Assembly (NCBI RefSeq): GCF_001039355.2
Contig: NW_019775742.1
Coordinates: 129,238-193,237, forward strand
Length of the DNA: 64,000 nt
DNA from: Lingula anatina
Taxonomy: Eukaryota > Brachiopoda > Lingulata > Lingulida > Lingulidae
Direction of reading: 5' to 3'
In this document: piece after piece, positions 8,576 to 18,136 of the stretch
How the letters are laid out: each line of letters starts with the position of its first letter
Numbering within the stretch: the first letter of the stretch is position 1
Position numbers and translations under genes: made by a program
The notes under the pieces: model-generated
Told to the model about the DNA's origin: nothing
Database searches by the model: none
What the model saw: only the letters and a program-made list of their open reading frames with translations

Positions 8576-11413
8576 TCACATCCCTGGCATATACATGCCA
8601 TACATGTAAGGATTAGGGTTATCTCCGTGATAAACAGCCTCTGGAGTAGGGAACACATTACTGGAGTGTGGACCCCTAAATGAGGTTTCCATTTGCTGAG
8701 ATCTCAATGTACTGTCAGTGTGCTGAGGTCTGAATGTACTCTCACTGTGCTGGGGTTTATATGTGCTATCAAACTGTTGACTGATGAATGAACTGTCCAA
8801 CTGCTGACTCATTTCCAAACCATCAGAGTTTTCACTGTCAAAGCCGTCCTCAGCACGCTGGCTTTTGTGAATTTTAGCTAGACTTTTCACTTTATTTTCA
8901 GCTGTCTGCTGTTTAACCGCTTTCTGTCCAATGTGCGTCTTTTCATGTGCTCTGCGATGAGTTTGAGTTTTGAAAGCCTTATCACAGTATTTGCATTTAA
9001 ATGGTCTCTCCCCAGTGTGAGTCCTTTCATGTTTAGCAAGGGTACCTCTGTCACGGAAACCTTTTCCACAGTATGAACATATTTGTGGTTTAATTCCAAG
9101 GTGGGTTTTCACATGACCTCTCCAAGTGGCTTTCCTTACGAATCGCTTGCCACAGTGATCACACTTGAAAGGCTTTTCCCCCGTGTGGAAGCGTTCATGT
9201 TCCTCACAGGCTAATTTTAGGGCAAAGCCCTGTCCACAGTATTGACATTTGTGTGGCCTCTCTCCAGAGTGTTGGGTGAATTCATGAGATTTCAAAGTCG
9301 AGGTTTGGGCAAAGCTTTTGGTACAATACTGGCACAAATAAGGTTTTTCCCCAGTGTGAGTATATTCGTGGCTCTGCCATGAGCTTTTAAATAGAAATGA
9401 CTTATCACAGGTGTTGCATTTGTAGGGTTTTTCAACAATGTGAAACTTTTCATGCTTGTCAAGTGCTCTCTTTCCCCAACAAGATTTTCCACAATGACAA
9501 CATTTAAATTCATGTGACTTGTCATGTTCCACTAAATCATCTTTTTTACTAAATATCTTTTCACACTGGAGGCATTTGAATCCATCAATAGTGTGAGATT
9601 TTTCATGAAAAATGAGTTCACTTTCATTAAAAGTTTCATCACAGTACGAGCACTTTATCTTTTCTGCAGTGGTGTATGGTTCATCATCAATGTGAATCCT
9701 CTCATGATTGTCAAGAGCCTGTGTTCCCCAACAAGACTTTCTACACAAAGAACATTTCAATTCATGGATTTTATCATGCTCCAGTAGCTCACTTTTCTTA
9801 CTGAAAATTTCTTCACAGTGTTTACATTTGACTTTGTCAGCAGTGTGACTTATTTCATGCAAGAAAAGTTCGCTTTCCCTTTGAAATGTTTCATTACATT
9901 GAGAGCACTGATATATTTCCATTTCCATGCGGTATTGTGCAACAGTGTGATTCCTCTCATGTTTTCTAAGAGCTTTTGTTCCCCTACAAGATTTACCACA
10001 ATAAGAACATTTCAATCCATGAGTTTTATCGTGCTCCAATAAGTCTTCCTTCCTCGTAAAGGATTTTTCACAGTGTTTACATTTGAGTCTATCACCAGTG
10101 TGGATCAATTCATGTAATACAAGCGAACTCTTATGAGTAAATGTTTTATCACAAAATGAGCATTTAAGTACTTCTGTACTACTGTCCATTTTATTGCAAG
10201 CATGAATCCTTTCATGACTGGAAAGAGCTTTTGTTCCCCAACAAGATTTACCACAATGAGAGCACTTCAATTCATGGATTTTATCGTGCTCCAATAGATC
10301 ATCCCTTTTTGTAAATGATTTTTCACAATGTTTACATTTGAGACGATCATCAGTGTGAATCATTTCATGCACAGTAAGTGCACTTTGCTTTGTCACTATT
10401 TTATCACAGTAAGAGCACTTGTATATTTTTGGTCTCTGTTGCAACTTTGAAATGTGAGAATCTAGCTCATGTCTCTTCAGAGCTTTTGGCCCCCAACAAG
10501 ATTTTCCACAATATGAGCATTTCAGCTCATGAACTCTACCATGCTCCTTCAGATCAGTTGCCCTGGTAAATGACAATTCACAGTATTCACATTTATAATT
10601 TGTTTCACCAGTGTGGGATCTTTCATGCAATGCATGTGTATTTGCCCTGTTGAATGTTCTTTCACAGTAAGAGCAATGGTATACTTTTGGTTTCAAATAT
10701 AGGGTTTTCCTACCATTTCCTTCATGCTTTTTTAGGCTTTCTCTTTCTTTGCTATGGTCATTGTCCTCACCAAAACTGATGTCAATTATTTCATGTTTGA
10801 TAAGCACCTCACTATTTTGTTCTTGATTGTTGGTATTGCAAGACATATTTTCCCCATCACTCATTTCCTGATCCTCTCCTGATTCCCCATCGCCATGATT
10901 GTCTGGTAGATCTAACTGTGCATCAATGTGGAGGGCTATTATCTTCCTTTTCATTGCCACAAAATCTTTCATGACACCCAGACACCTGCCACAACAAGCA
11001 TCTGATTCATGAGGAGGAGAAAGTATTTTCAACAGTCCACGGATTTCTTTTTCAACATCAGGATAAGAAGAAACTTTTGTGTATTCAGTTTTTAAGATGC
11101 CTTTGGGTGGGCCACAGATAAGGCACAAAGGTTTTCTTTTCAATTTTTTGTTAATCGAATCATCAGAAATCTTGATGCTGATGCACAGTGTATCAGCATG
11201 ATTACTGAATTCAGGTGAATTCATATCGCCACAACCATTTTCAACCTTCACACTATGATCTCTTGCATCTAGTTGCATTTCTCCATCATTATCTGTGGCC
11301 TCATCGGATTCATTATAAGTACCTTCTTTGTTCAAAGTCACGTTCTTTCCATCTGATCCGCATTCTCGATCGTCATTAATTGCGTTTTTATAACTTTCTC
11401 TTGACGAAGACAT
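8576..11413 (-). CDS. C2H2 zinc-finger protein, tandem copy 3 (945 aa, complete)
   Basis: Likely nuclear DNA-binding regulator. Residues 1-95 are acidic with a SUMO-type VKVE (55-58). A ZAD-like domain spans about 95-168 (C97-x2-C100 ... C141-x2-C144, then a helix ending in KIIALHIDAQ). A second SUMO-type IKHE is at 205-208. Twenty-one fingers start at C247. The first 15 form five triplets: a normal finger, a finger joined by a very short linker (DRLKC), and a finger with KSCWG, each triplet ending in a longer irregular linker. Six canonical TGEKP-type fingers follow. The tail carries five 9-residue repeats and ends in the NPYMYGMYMPGM box. The CDS has no intron. I start at ATG 11413; the frame extends 29 codons further only with a TTG. 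DNA targets are unknown. Confidence 0.92.
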   Translation of the reverse strand: MSSSRESYKNAINDDRECGSDGKNVTLNKEGTYNESDEATDNDGEMQLDARDHSVKVENGCGDMNSPEFSNHADTLCISIKISDDSINKKLKRKPLCLICGPPKGILKTEYTKVSSYPDVEKEIRGLLKILSPPHESDACCGRCLGVMKDFVAMKRKIIALHIDAQLDLPDNHGDGESGEDQEMSDGENMSCNTNNQEQNSEVLIKHEIIDISFGEDNDHSKERESLKKHEGNGRKTLYLKPKVYHCSYCERTFNRANTHALHERSHTGETNYKCEYCELSFTRATDLKEHGRVHELKCSYCGKSCWGPKALKRHELDSHISKLQQRPKIYKCSYCDKIVTKQSALTVHEMIHTDDRLKCKHCEKSFTKRDDLLEHDKIHELKCSHCGKSCWGTKALSSHERIHACNKMDSSTEVLKCSFCDKTFTHKSSLVLHELIHTGDRLKCKHCEKSFTRKEDLLEHDKTHGLKCSYCGKSCRGTKALRKHERNHTVAQYRMEMEIYQCSQCNETFQRESELFLHEISHTADKVKCKHCEEIFSKKSELLEHDKIHELKCSLCRKSCWGTQALDNHERIHIDDEPYTTAEKIKCSYCDETFNESELIFHEKSHTIDGFKCLQCEKIFSKKDDLVEHDKSHEFKCCHCGKSCWGKRALDKHEKFHIVEKPYKCNTCDKSFLFKSSWQSHEYTHTGEKPYLCQYCTKSFAQTSTLKSHEFTQHSGERPHKCQYCGQGFALKLACEEHERFHTGEKPFKCDHCGKRFVRKATWRGHVKTHLGIKPQICSYCGKGFRDRGTLAKHERTHTGERPFKCKYCDKAFKTQTHRRAHEKTHIGQKAVKQQTAENKVKSLAKIHKSQRAEDGFDSENSDGLEMSQQLDSSFISQQFDSTYKPQHSESTFRPQHTDSTLRSQQMETSFRGPHSSNVFPTPEAVYHGDNPNPYMYGMYMPGM

Positions 11414-11812
11414 GGCATCAGTAATGGCTGTGCTATGGGTCGTCTTTTCTTGCTCAAGATCTTCTTTAAATAACCTTAAAAACGAAAAATAATCTCCCAA
11501 TCTTATATCGTTTCGCTAGAGAAAAATCAATTCAAGTGCGAACAAAGGGAAAGTGCTGTCTTTCGATTGTATGAAATAAAGTCATTTACATTTTCTTATT
11601 TAAATTTTCTGTATATATCGATGTATTCTTTTGTTTATTCATAGTATATACAACTTTGTAAAGAAAAATTTAGCCAAATTGAGAAAATTATAACGCAATG
11701 TCGCAATTCACCAATATGCTCACCTCCTAAAGCTCAGCCTGTCTTGGTTTCTTTAGCTAATTACACTATTACACCAATCGGCAATCCTCGACTGACTTCG
11801 CAAGCTCCATAC
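11414..11812 (-). promoter_or_regulatory. 5' UTR with intron and promoter region, ZNF copy 3
   Basis: Acceptor TTTTTCTCTAG (AG at 11516-11517) and donor GGAG|GTGAGC (11718-11723) bound a conserved 5' UTR intron. CCAAT-type box near 11775. The promoter block is cut at 11812 by the LINE insertion. Confidence 0.5.
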
Positions 11813-12506
11813 AGACTCAGAATCAGAAGTTTATTGACAATCGCCCTACATCCGGGCATAAGCAAATACAAATACAAGAAGTAAGGCTTCGTTCACATGC
11901 AATGTCTATTTTCTAAATTCTATTTTCTATTCGCGCTATCTTATGAGACATACCGCGAATAGAAAATAGAATTTAGAAAATAGACATTGCATGTGAACGA
12001 AGCCTAATTCGCAGAGTGATTACCATATACAGTTTGATATACATTATATAACGTCTAGACTAAAGCAGGGAAAGTACAAGTACTACTCAATATAGATCAA
12101 TATAGATCTAGGGGAAAAAAACTGATTCAACTAGAATAGGCTACACTAAACCTTATATTAAACTAACTTTTATTTAGGGGGATATGAAAACTGCATCGTC
12201 AGTTAATCTAGGTTTTATTCAGCATGGATGCAATTTTTATATCCCTAGCTTTAAAACAACCATAAATAAAATTAGTTGTGCGTTTTGCAATATCAAAATC
12301 ATTACATTGCAGTACGGTAATAAAAAGTTCATTGATGGACTCAGGGGCTGCACTGCCCAGTATATCTTTAACCTGGTTAAGGAATATGGCTCTCAGTGGA
12401 GCATAACAGGGGCATATCATCATAAAATGGAACTCATCTTCAACTGACCACATGTTGCACACCGTGCATAGCCTTTTCTCTGACGGTATTTTAGGATTCA
12501 TGCAAT
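11813..12506 (-). mobile_element. LINE 3' fragment, same insertion as 2795-3351
   Basis: Same insertion site and orientation as upstream of copy 1. The minus-strand frame 12208-12501 encodes the LINE C-terminal zinc-binding module (RLCTVC, VEDEFHF, CPCYAPLR) and is more complete than in copy 1. A 120-base MITE interrupts its 3' part. Confidence 0.8.
11885..12004. mobile_element. Perfect 120-bp foldback MITE with TAA target duplication (PIF/Harbinger-like)
   Basis: Two 51-base arms, identical when one is complemented, flank an 18-base loop. The ends are GGCTTCGTTCACATGC. TAA flanks both sides (11882-11884 and 12005-12007), and the homologous LINE in copy 1 has the uninterrupted sequence GAAGTAATTCG. 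A 3-base TWA duplication and GG-starting ends fit PIF/Harbinger. It has no coding capacity. Confidence 0.9.
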
Positions 12507-12567
12507 TGTCGAGTGCGGAGAAATCCGAGTAGTTCCGAGTGTTACACCCACAGCACTGCCCGGTTTA

Positions 12568-12575
12568 TGACGTCA
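12568..12575. promoter_or_regulatory. CRE-like palindrome TGACGTCA, ZNF copy 3 upstream
   Basis: Equivalent of 3413-3420. It lies about 845 bases from the first-exon donor because of the LINE and MITE. Confidence 0.4.
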
Positions 12576-12679
12576 TGGATAGCCACAAATTGCTCGATAA
12601 ATATTTGATACTACATTAAATACCGAGGTCCTTCCCTCCCTTGGCTGACGTCCCTCTTATTTCAAGTAATTGTATTTAG

Positions 12680-12893
12680 CAATGGCGGATCCAGGATTAT
12701 TTGAAGGACGGGGGTGGGATACGCGGATGCGAAGCCGACCCCCCCCCCTCCCCCCTGGCGTATTTCCCTGGGTTCGGGGCCCCCAAAATTTTCGTATTAT
12801 AGAGGGCGAATGATGCCATAAGGTACGGTTTAGAACTATAATTCAATTTGTCAAAATTCTAATTTCAAGAGGGGAATATTACTTTGATTTTTT
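12680..12893. mobile_element. Family A element, 3'-truncated (same deletion as copy 1 spacer)
   Basis: GCGGATCCAGGATTATTTGAAGG start, C/G runs, then the same deletion junction (TTTTTTCAACATTTG) as at 3725-3750. Confidence 0.6.
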
Positions 12894-13736
12894 CAACATT
12901 TGTTTTTATTCTACGTTCGACAAGTAAAAAACAAAAACATTATCAGCAAATTAAACTCAATTATCATAATAACTTTGAATATCAATAACATAAGTTCTAA
13001 CCAGAACGATCGAAATAGGGCCGTTAATTTTAATATAATTTTTACGATCTTTCTCAAGGAGTAGACTTTTTTTCTTCACAGTTTATTAGAAATCTTTCTT
13101 TCTTCCTTCAGAAGCACAGCAGGGGTGAGATCTCCACAGATGCTGTATGTCAAAAATCAGAGCAAATTCTCTCGAGTGTTCACAATTATGTAATGGAAAG
13201 ATTGACAATTTTTCCTCATTACCATTACCGTTCGTCTTTATCTGACACAATTTAACCCGAACATTTTTCGACCTACTGAGCCGTCTCAGTTGGGAAGTGA
13301 ATTGAACCAGATTTTGGCATGCTAGTCATATACGCGAGTTAATTTTGTGACATCTTTTTAATACTTTGACTTATATCACCTATTTTTTAGTACTTTGTTG
13401 TTGACATTTTCCACGATATCTACAGCGTATCTACAAAGTGCAGGATCATCCCCCTCTTCCTTTCCAATTAACTGTAATCTTGGTGAACCTAGCTTATGTA
13501 ATTAAAAAGGACCTGCTGGGACCTTAAGGTAATGACGTTATACCCTTTCTTCCATTTTTAACAAGCATTTTATTAAAGTACTATTAACTTGGGAAAGGCT
13601 CGAACTTCGTCAATGTACCATAATGTAAGATAAAACCCGAGCTCAATTTTTCTTTCAAATATTTTACTCTTTTCTTTGCAAATCAATCACATTTTAATGT
13701 AAGGAGTTAAAATTTCTTACACCACAATCAGATTCA
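12894..13736. other. Spacer between ZNF copies 3 and 4, no gene seen
   Basis: AT-rich sequence closely matching 3739-4579. No frame is conserved. Confidence 0.5.
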
Positions 13737-13928
13737 CACATACTGATCAGTCCAACTCTGCAAGGGATTCTTGCTGAAGTGCAATCAATGAAATCAGCTT
13801 TATTGTCTGACAAGTATTGAGTACCAGGGCGGGGGGAATGAACTGTATTGTGTTTTATAGCGAATTCCACTGATTGCACTTTTTGCAGAGTTCCCGACAG
13901 AGTCGGACCAGCCCAGTTAGTATAATGA
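13737..13928. mobile_element. Family B inverted-repeat element in ZNF 3' flank
   Basis: Orthologous to 4580-4772 and 8237-8430. Confidence 0.6.
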
Positions 13929-14072
13929 CTAGATCCTTAGCAACTGCTTTTGGCAGCTGGCTTCTCAACTTATTTTTAATTAAATAATGAATGTTGTATG
14001 TTTGAAGCAGATGCATTTGTTTTCAGAGCAGTAGGCTTCAGAGCATGGTAAATAATTTGTTACATGCAACAT

Positions 14073-16910
14073 TCACATCCCTGGCATATACATGCCATAC
14101 ATGTAAGGATTAGGGTTATCTCCGTGATAAACAGCCTCTGGAGTAGGGAACACATTACTGGAGTGTGGACCCCTAAATGAGGTTTCCATTTGCTGAGGTC
14201 TCAATGTACTGTCAGTGTGCTGAGGTCTGAATGTACTCTCACTGTGCTGGGGTTTATATGTGCTATTAAACTGTTGACTGATGAATGAACTGTCCAACTG
14301 CTGACTCATTTCCAAACCATCAGAGTTTTCACTGTCAAATCCGTCCTCAGCACGCTGGCTTTTGTGAATTTTAGCTAGACTTTTCACTTTATTTTCAGCT
14401 GTCTGATGTTTAACCGCTTTCTGTCCAATGTGCGTCTTTTCATGTGTTCTGCGATGAGTTTGAGTTTTGAAAGCCTTATCACAGTATTTGCATTTAAATG
14501 GTCTCTCCCCAGTGTGAGTCCTTTCATGTTTAGCAAGGGTGCCTCTGTCACGGAAACCTTTTCCACAGTATGAACATATTTGTGGTTTAATTCCAAGGTG
14601 GGTTTTCACATGGCCTCTCCAATTGGCTTTCCTTACAAATCGCTTGTCGCAGTGATCACACTTGAAAGGCTTTTCCCCCGTGTGGAAGCGTTCATGTTCC
14701 TCACAGGCTAATTTTAGGGCAAAGCCCTGTCCACAGTATTGACATTTGTGTGGCCTCTCTCCAGAATGTTGGGTGAATTCATGAGATTTCAAAGTCGAGG
14801 TTTGGGCAAAGCTTTTGGTACAATACTGGCACAAATAAGGTTTTTCTCCGGTGTGAGTATTTTCATGGTCTTGCAAAAATCTTCTACATGAAAATGACTT
14901 ATCACAGGTGTTACATTTGTAGGGTCTTCCAACAGTATGAAACTTCTCATGTTTGTCAAGCGCTCTCTTTCCCCAACAAGATTTTCCACAATGACAACAT
15001 TTAAATTCATGTGACTTGTCATGATCCACTAAATCACTTTTTTTAGTAAATGTCTTTTCACACTGGAGACATTTGAATCCATCAATAGTGTGAGATTTTT
15101 CATGAAAAATGAGTTCACTTTCGTTAAAAGTTTCATCACAGTATGAGCACTTTATCTTTTCTGCAGTGGTGTATGGTTCATCATCAATGTGAATCCTCTC
15201 ATGCTTGTCAAGAGCCTGTGTTCCCCAACAAGACTTTCCACACAGAGAACATTTCAATTCATGGATTTTATCATGCTCCAGTAGCTCACTTTTCTTACTG
15301 AAAATTTCTTCACAGTGTTTACATTTGACTTTGTCAGCAGTGTGACTTATTTCATGCAAGAAAAGTTCGCTTTCCCTTTGAAATGTTTCATTACATTGAG
15401 AGCACTGATATATTTCCATTTTCATGCGGTATTGTGCAACAGTGTGATTCCTCTCATGTTTTCTAAGAGCTTTTGTTCCCCTACAAGATTTACCACAATA
15501 AGAACATTTCAATCCATGAGTTTTATCGTGCTCCAATAAGTCTTCCTTCCTCGTAAAGGATTTTTCACAGTGTTTACATTTGAGTCTATCACCAGTGTGG
15601 ATAAATTCATGTGATACAAGCGAACTCTTATGAGTAAATGTTTTATCACAAAATGAGCATTTAAGTACTTCTGTACTACTGTCCATTTTGTTGCAAGCAT
15701 GAATCCTTTCATGACTGGAAAGAGCTTTTGTTCCCCAACAAGATTTACCACAATGAGAGCACTTCAATTCATGGATTTTATCGTGCTCCAATAGATCATC
15801 CCTTTTTGTAAATGATTTTTCACAATGTTTACATTTGAGACGACCATCAGTGTGAATCATTTCATGCACAGTAAGTGCACTTTGCTTTGTCACTATTTTA
15901 TCACAGTAAGAGCACTTGTATATTTTTGGTCTCTGTTGCAACTTTGAAATGTGAGAATCTAGCTCATGTCTCTTCAGAGCTTTTGGCCCCCAACAAGATT
16001 TTCCACAATATGAGCATTTCAGCTCATGAACTCTACCATGCTCCTTCAGATCAGTTGCCCTGGTAAATGACAATTCACAGTATTCACATTTATAATTTGT
16101 TTCACCAGTGTGGGATCTTTCATGCAATGCATGTGTATTTGCCCTGTTGAATGTTCTTTCACAGTAAGAGCAGTGGTATACTTTTGGTTTCAAATATAGG
16201 GTTTTCCTACCATTTCCTTCATGGTTTTTTAGGCTTTCCCTTTCTTTGCTATGGTCATTGTCCTCACCAGAACTGATGTCAATTATTTCATGTTTGATAA
16301 GCACCTCACTATTTTGATCTTGGTTGTTGGTATTGCAAGACATATTTTCCCCATCACTCATTTCCTGATCCTCTCCTGATTCCCCATCGCCTTGACTGTC
16401 TGGTAGATCTACCTGTGCATCAACGTGGAGGGCTATTATCTTCCTTTTCATTGCCACAAAATCTTTCATGACACCCAGACAGCTGCCACAACAAGCATCT
16501 GATTCACGAGGAGGAGAAAGTATTTTCAACAGTCCACGGATTTCTTTTTCAACATCAGGATAAGAAGAAAGTTTTGTGTATTCAGTTTTTAAGATGCCTT
16601 TGGGTGGGCCACAGATAAGGCACAAAGGTTTTCTTCTCAATCTTTTCTTAATCGAATCATCAGAAATCTTGATGCTGATGCACAGTGTATCAGCATGATT
16701 ACTGAATTCAGGTGAATTCATATCGCCACAACCATTTTCAACCTTCACACTATGATCCATTGCATCTAGTTGCATTTCTCCATCATTATCTGTGGCCTCA
16801 TCTGATTCATTATAAGTACCTTCTTTGTTCAAAGTCACATTCTTTCCATTTGATCCGCATTCTTGATCGTCATTAATTGCGTTTTTATAACTTTCCCTTG
16901 ACGAAGACAT
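14073..16910 (-). CDS. C2H2 zinc-finger protein, tandem copy 4 (945 aa, complete)
   Basis: Same architecture and length as copy 3: ZAD-like domain (CLICG ... CCGSC, with the Arg before the last cysteine changed to Ser), IKHE motif, five finger triplets, six canonical fingers, repeat tail and MPGM end. An in-frame TAA upstream fixes ATG 16910 as the first possible start. Differences from copy 3 are scattered except for a cluster at about 14850-15090, where finger 14 and especially finger 16 change. The finger-16 helix reads SCRRFLQD instead of LFKSSWQS, which should alter base preference there. Copy 2 carries the same version. No introns or stops; probably functional, targets unknown. Confidence 0.92.
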   Translation of the reverse strand: MSSSRESYKNAINDDQECGSNGKNVTLNKEGTYNESDEATDNDGEMQLDAMDHSVKVENGCGDMNSPEFSNHADTLCISIKISDDSIKKRLRRKPLCLICGPPKGILKTEYTKLSSYPDVEKEIRGLLKILSPPRESDACCGSCLGVMKDFVAMKRKIIALHVDAQVDLPDSQGDGESGEDQEMSDGENMSCNTNNQDQNSEVLIKHEIIDISSGEDNDHSKERESLKNHEGNGRKTLYLKPKVYHCSYCERTFNRANTHALHERSHTGETNYKCEYCELSFTRATDLKEHGRVHELKCSYCGKSCWGPKALKRHELDSHISKLQQRPKIYKCSYCDKIVTKQSALTVHEMIHTDGRLKCKHCEKSFTKRDDLLEHDKIHELKCSHCGKSCWGTKALSSHERIHACNKMDSSTEVLKCSFCDKTFTHKSSLVSHEFIHTGDRLKCKHCEKSFTRKEDLLEHDKTHGLKCSYCGKSCRGTKALRKHERNHTVAQYRMKMEIYQCSQCNETFQRESELFLHEISHTADKVKCKHCEEIFSKKSELLEHDKIHELKCSLCGKSCWGTQALDKHERIHIDDEPYTTAEKIKCSYCDETFNESELIFHEKSHTIDGFKCLQCEKTFTKKSDLVDHDKSHEFKCCHCGKSCWGKRALDKHEKFHTVGRPYKCNTCDKSFSCRRFLQDHENTHTGEKPYLCQYCTKSFAQTSTLKSHEFTQHSGERPHKCQYCGQGFALKLACEEHERFHTGEKPFKCDHCDKRFVRKANWRGHVKTHLGIKPQICSYCGKGFRDRGTLAKHERTHTGERPFKCKYCDKAFKTQTHRRTHEKTHIGQKAVKHQTAENKVKSLAKIHKSQRAEDGFDSENSDGLEMSQQLDSSFISQQFNSTYKPQHSESTFRPQHTDSTLRPQQMETSFRGPHSSNVFPTPEAVYHGDNPNPYMYGMYMPGM

Positions 16911-17376
16911 GGCATCAGTAATGGCTGTGCTATGGGTCGTCTTTTCTTGCTCAAGATCTTCTTTAAATTACCTTTAAAACGAACAATAACCTCCCAATCT
17001 TGTCGTTTCGCTAGAGAAAAATCAATTCAAGTGCGAACAAAGGGAATGTGCTGTCTTTCGATTGTATGAAATAAAGACATTTATATTTTCTTACTTAAAA
17101 TTTCTTTTCTGTGTATATCAATGTATTCTTTTGTTTATTTAAAGTATAGACTGAAAATAAAAACCTAGCCAAATTGATAGAATTATAACGCAATGTCGCA
17201 AATCACCAATATGCTCACCTCCTAAAGCTCAGCCTGTCTTGGTTTTTTTAGCTAATTACACTATTACACCAATCGGCAATCCTCGGCTGACTCCGCAAGC
17301 TCCATACTGTCGAGTGCGGAGACATCCGAGTAGTTCCGAGTGTTACACCCACAGCACTGCCCTGTTTATGACGTCA
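16911..17376 (-). promoter_or_regulatory. Compact 5' UTR/promoter of ZNF copy 4 with CRE palindrome (empty LINE site)
   Basis: 5' UTR intron about 17011-17218 (acceptor TTTTTCTCTAG, donor GGAG|GTGAGC). The sequence GCTCCATACTGTCGAGTGCGG (17300-17320) is the uninterrupted LINE target. TGACGTCA lies at 17369-17376. This is the least disturbed promoter of the young copies. Confidence 0.5.
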
Positions 17377-17408
17377 TGGATAGCCCCAAATTGCTCGATA
17401 AATATTTA

Positions 17409-17800
17409 TGCTTCATCATGGACCTAATGAGAGATGCGACAATTAATTTCGTTTAATTGGTCTTTAAAGGTTTTTGTAATAATAATTGGAAAAGGGGAAT
17501 GGCAGTTATTTATGTCTGAAAGACATTTTAGACACTTCGACTCCTCTCCACGAGTTTTTATTTAGGATCAAATCGCATTTAATTAGGCCGGTACATATTT
17601 GACGGAAAAGATGTACCTGGCACTTTCAAATAACTTAGTCTTAGGTCCTCCTGTCCATTATAGGACATTGGGCGGCAAACTGTTTTCAACTTGTTCGGTC
17701 GGCAGCGGCCGTCTCTATCTCCTCCCACCTGATGTTGCCTCTATGCAGATCATTCTCGAAGGTTCTCCTCCAGGTCTCCTTGGTCTACCTCTTTTGGTAA
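17409..17800 (-). mobile_element. Extra insertion containing a LINE ORF2 C-terminal fragment
   Basis: About 390 bases found only in this spacer; the other copies continue directly from ATAAATATTTG into the flank. On the minus strand near 17698-17785 a frame reads TWRRTFENDLHRGNIRW followed by a DR-containing end, the typical last segment of RTE/jockey-like ORF2 proteins. The fragment is stop-bounded and not functional. Confidence 0.55.
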
Positions 17801-17867
17801 ATGTTAAATACCGAGATCCTTCCCTCCCTTGGCTGACGTCCCTCTTATTTCAAATAATGGCATTTAG

Positions 17868-18136
17868 CAGTGGTGGATCCAGGATTATTTGAAGGGGGGG
17901 GGGGGGGGAGGTATGCGGATGCGAAGCTGACCACCTCCCTCCCTCCCTCCTGGCGTATTTCCCTGGGTTCGGGGCCCCCAAAATTTTGGTATTTTAGAGT
18001 ACGAATGGTGTCATAAGGTACGGTTTAGAACTATGATTCAACTTGTCAAAATTCTAATTTCAAGAGGGGAATATTACTTTGATATTTTTTTTCAGACCCC
18101 CCCCCCCCCCCAACCACACCTCTAAATCTGCCACTG
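17868..18136. mobile_element. Family A foldback element, full length (269 bp)
   Basis: Starts CAGTGGTGGATCCAGG and ends CTCTAAATCTGCCACTG, so the ends are imperfect inverted repeats (CAGTGG). The interior has long G and C runs and GGGGCCCCCAAAATTTTGG. No coding capacity. The ends resemble hAT-type DNA transposons, but I cannot confirm an 8-base target duplication. Confidence 0.7.

Noticed and set aside
8576-11500. 974-residue version of ZNF copy 3 starting at 11500
   Set aside because: The first codon would be TTG. The extra 29 codons lie in the 5' UTR, and copy 4 has a stop in the same stretch. The ATG at 11413 gives 945 residues, equal to copy 4.
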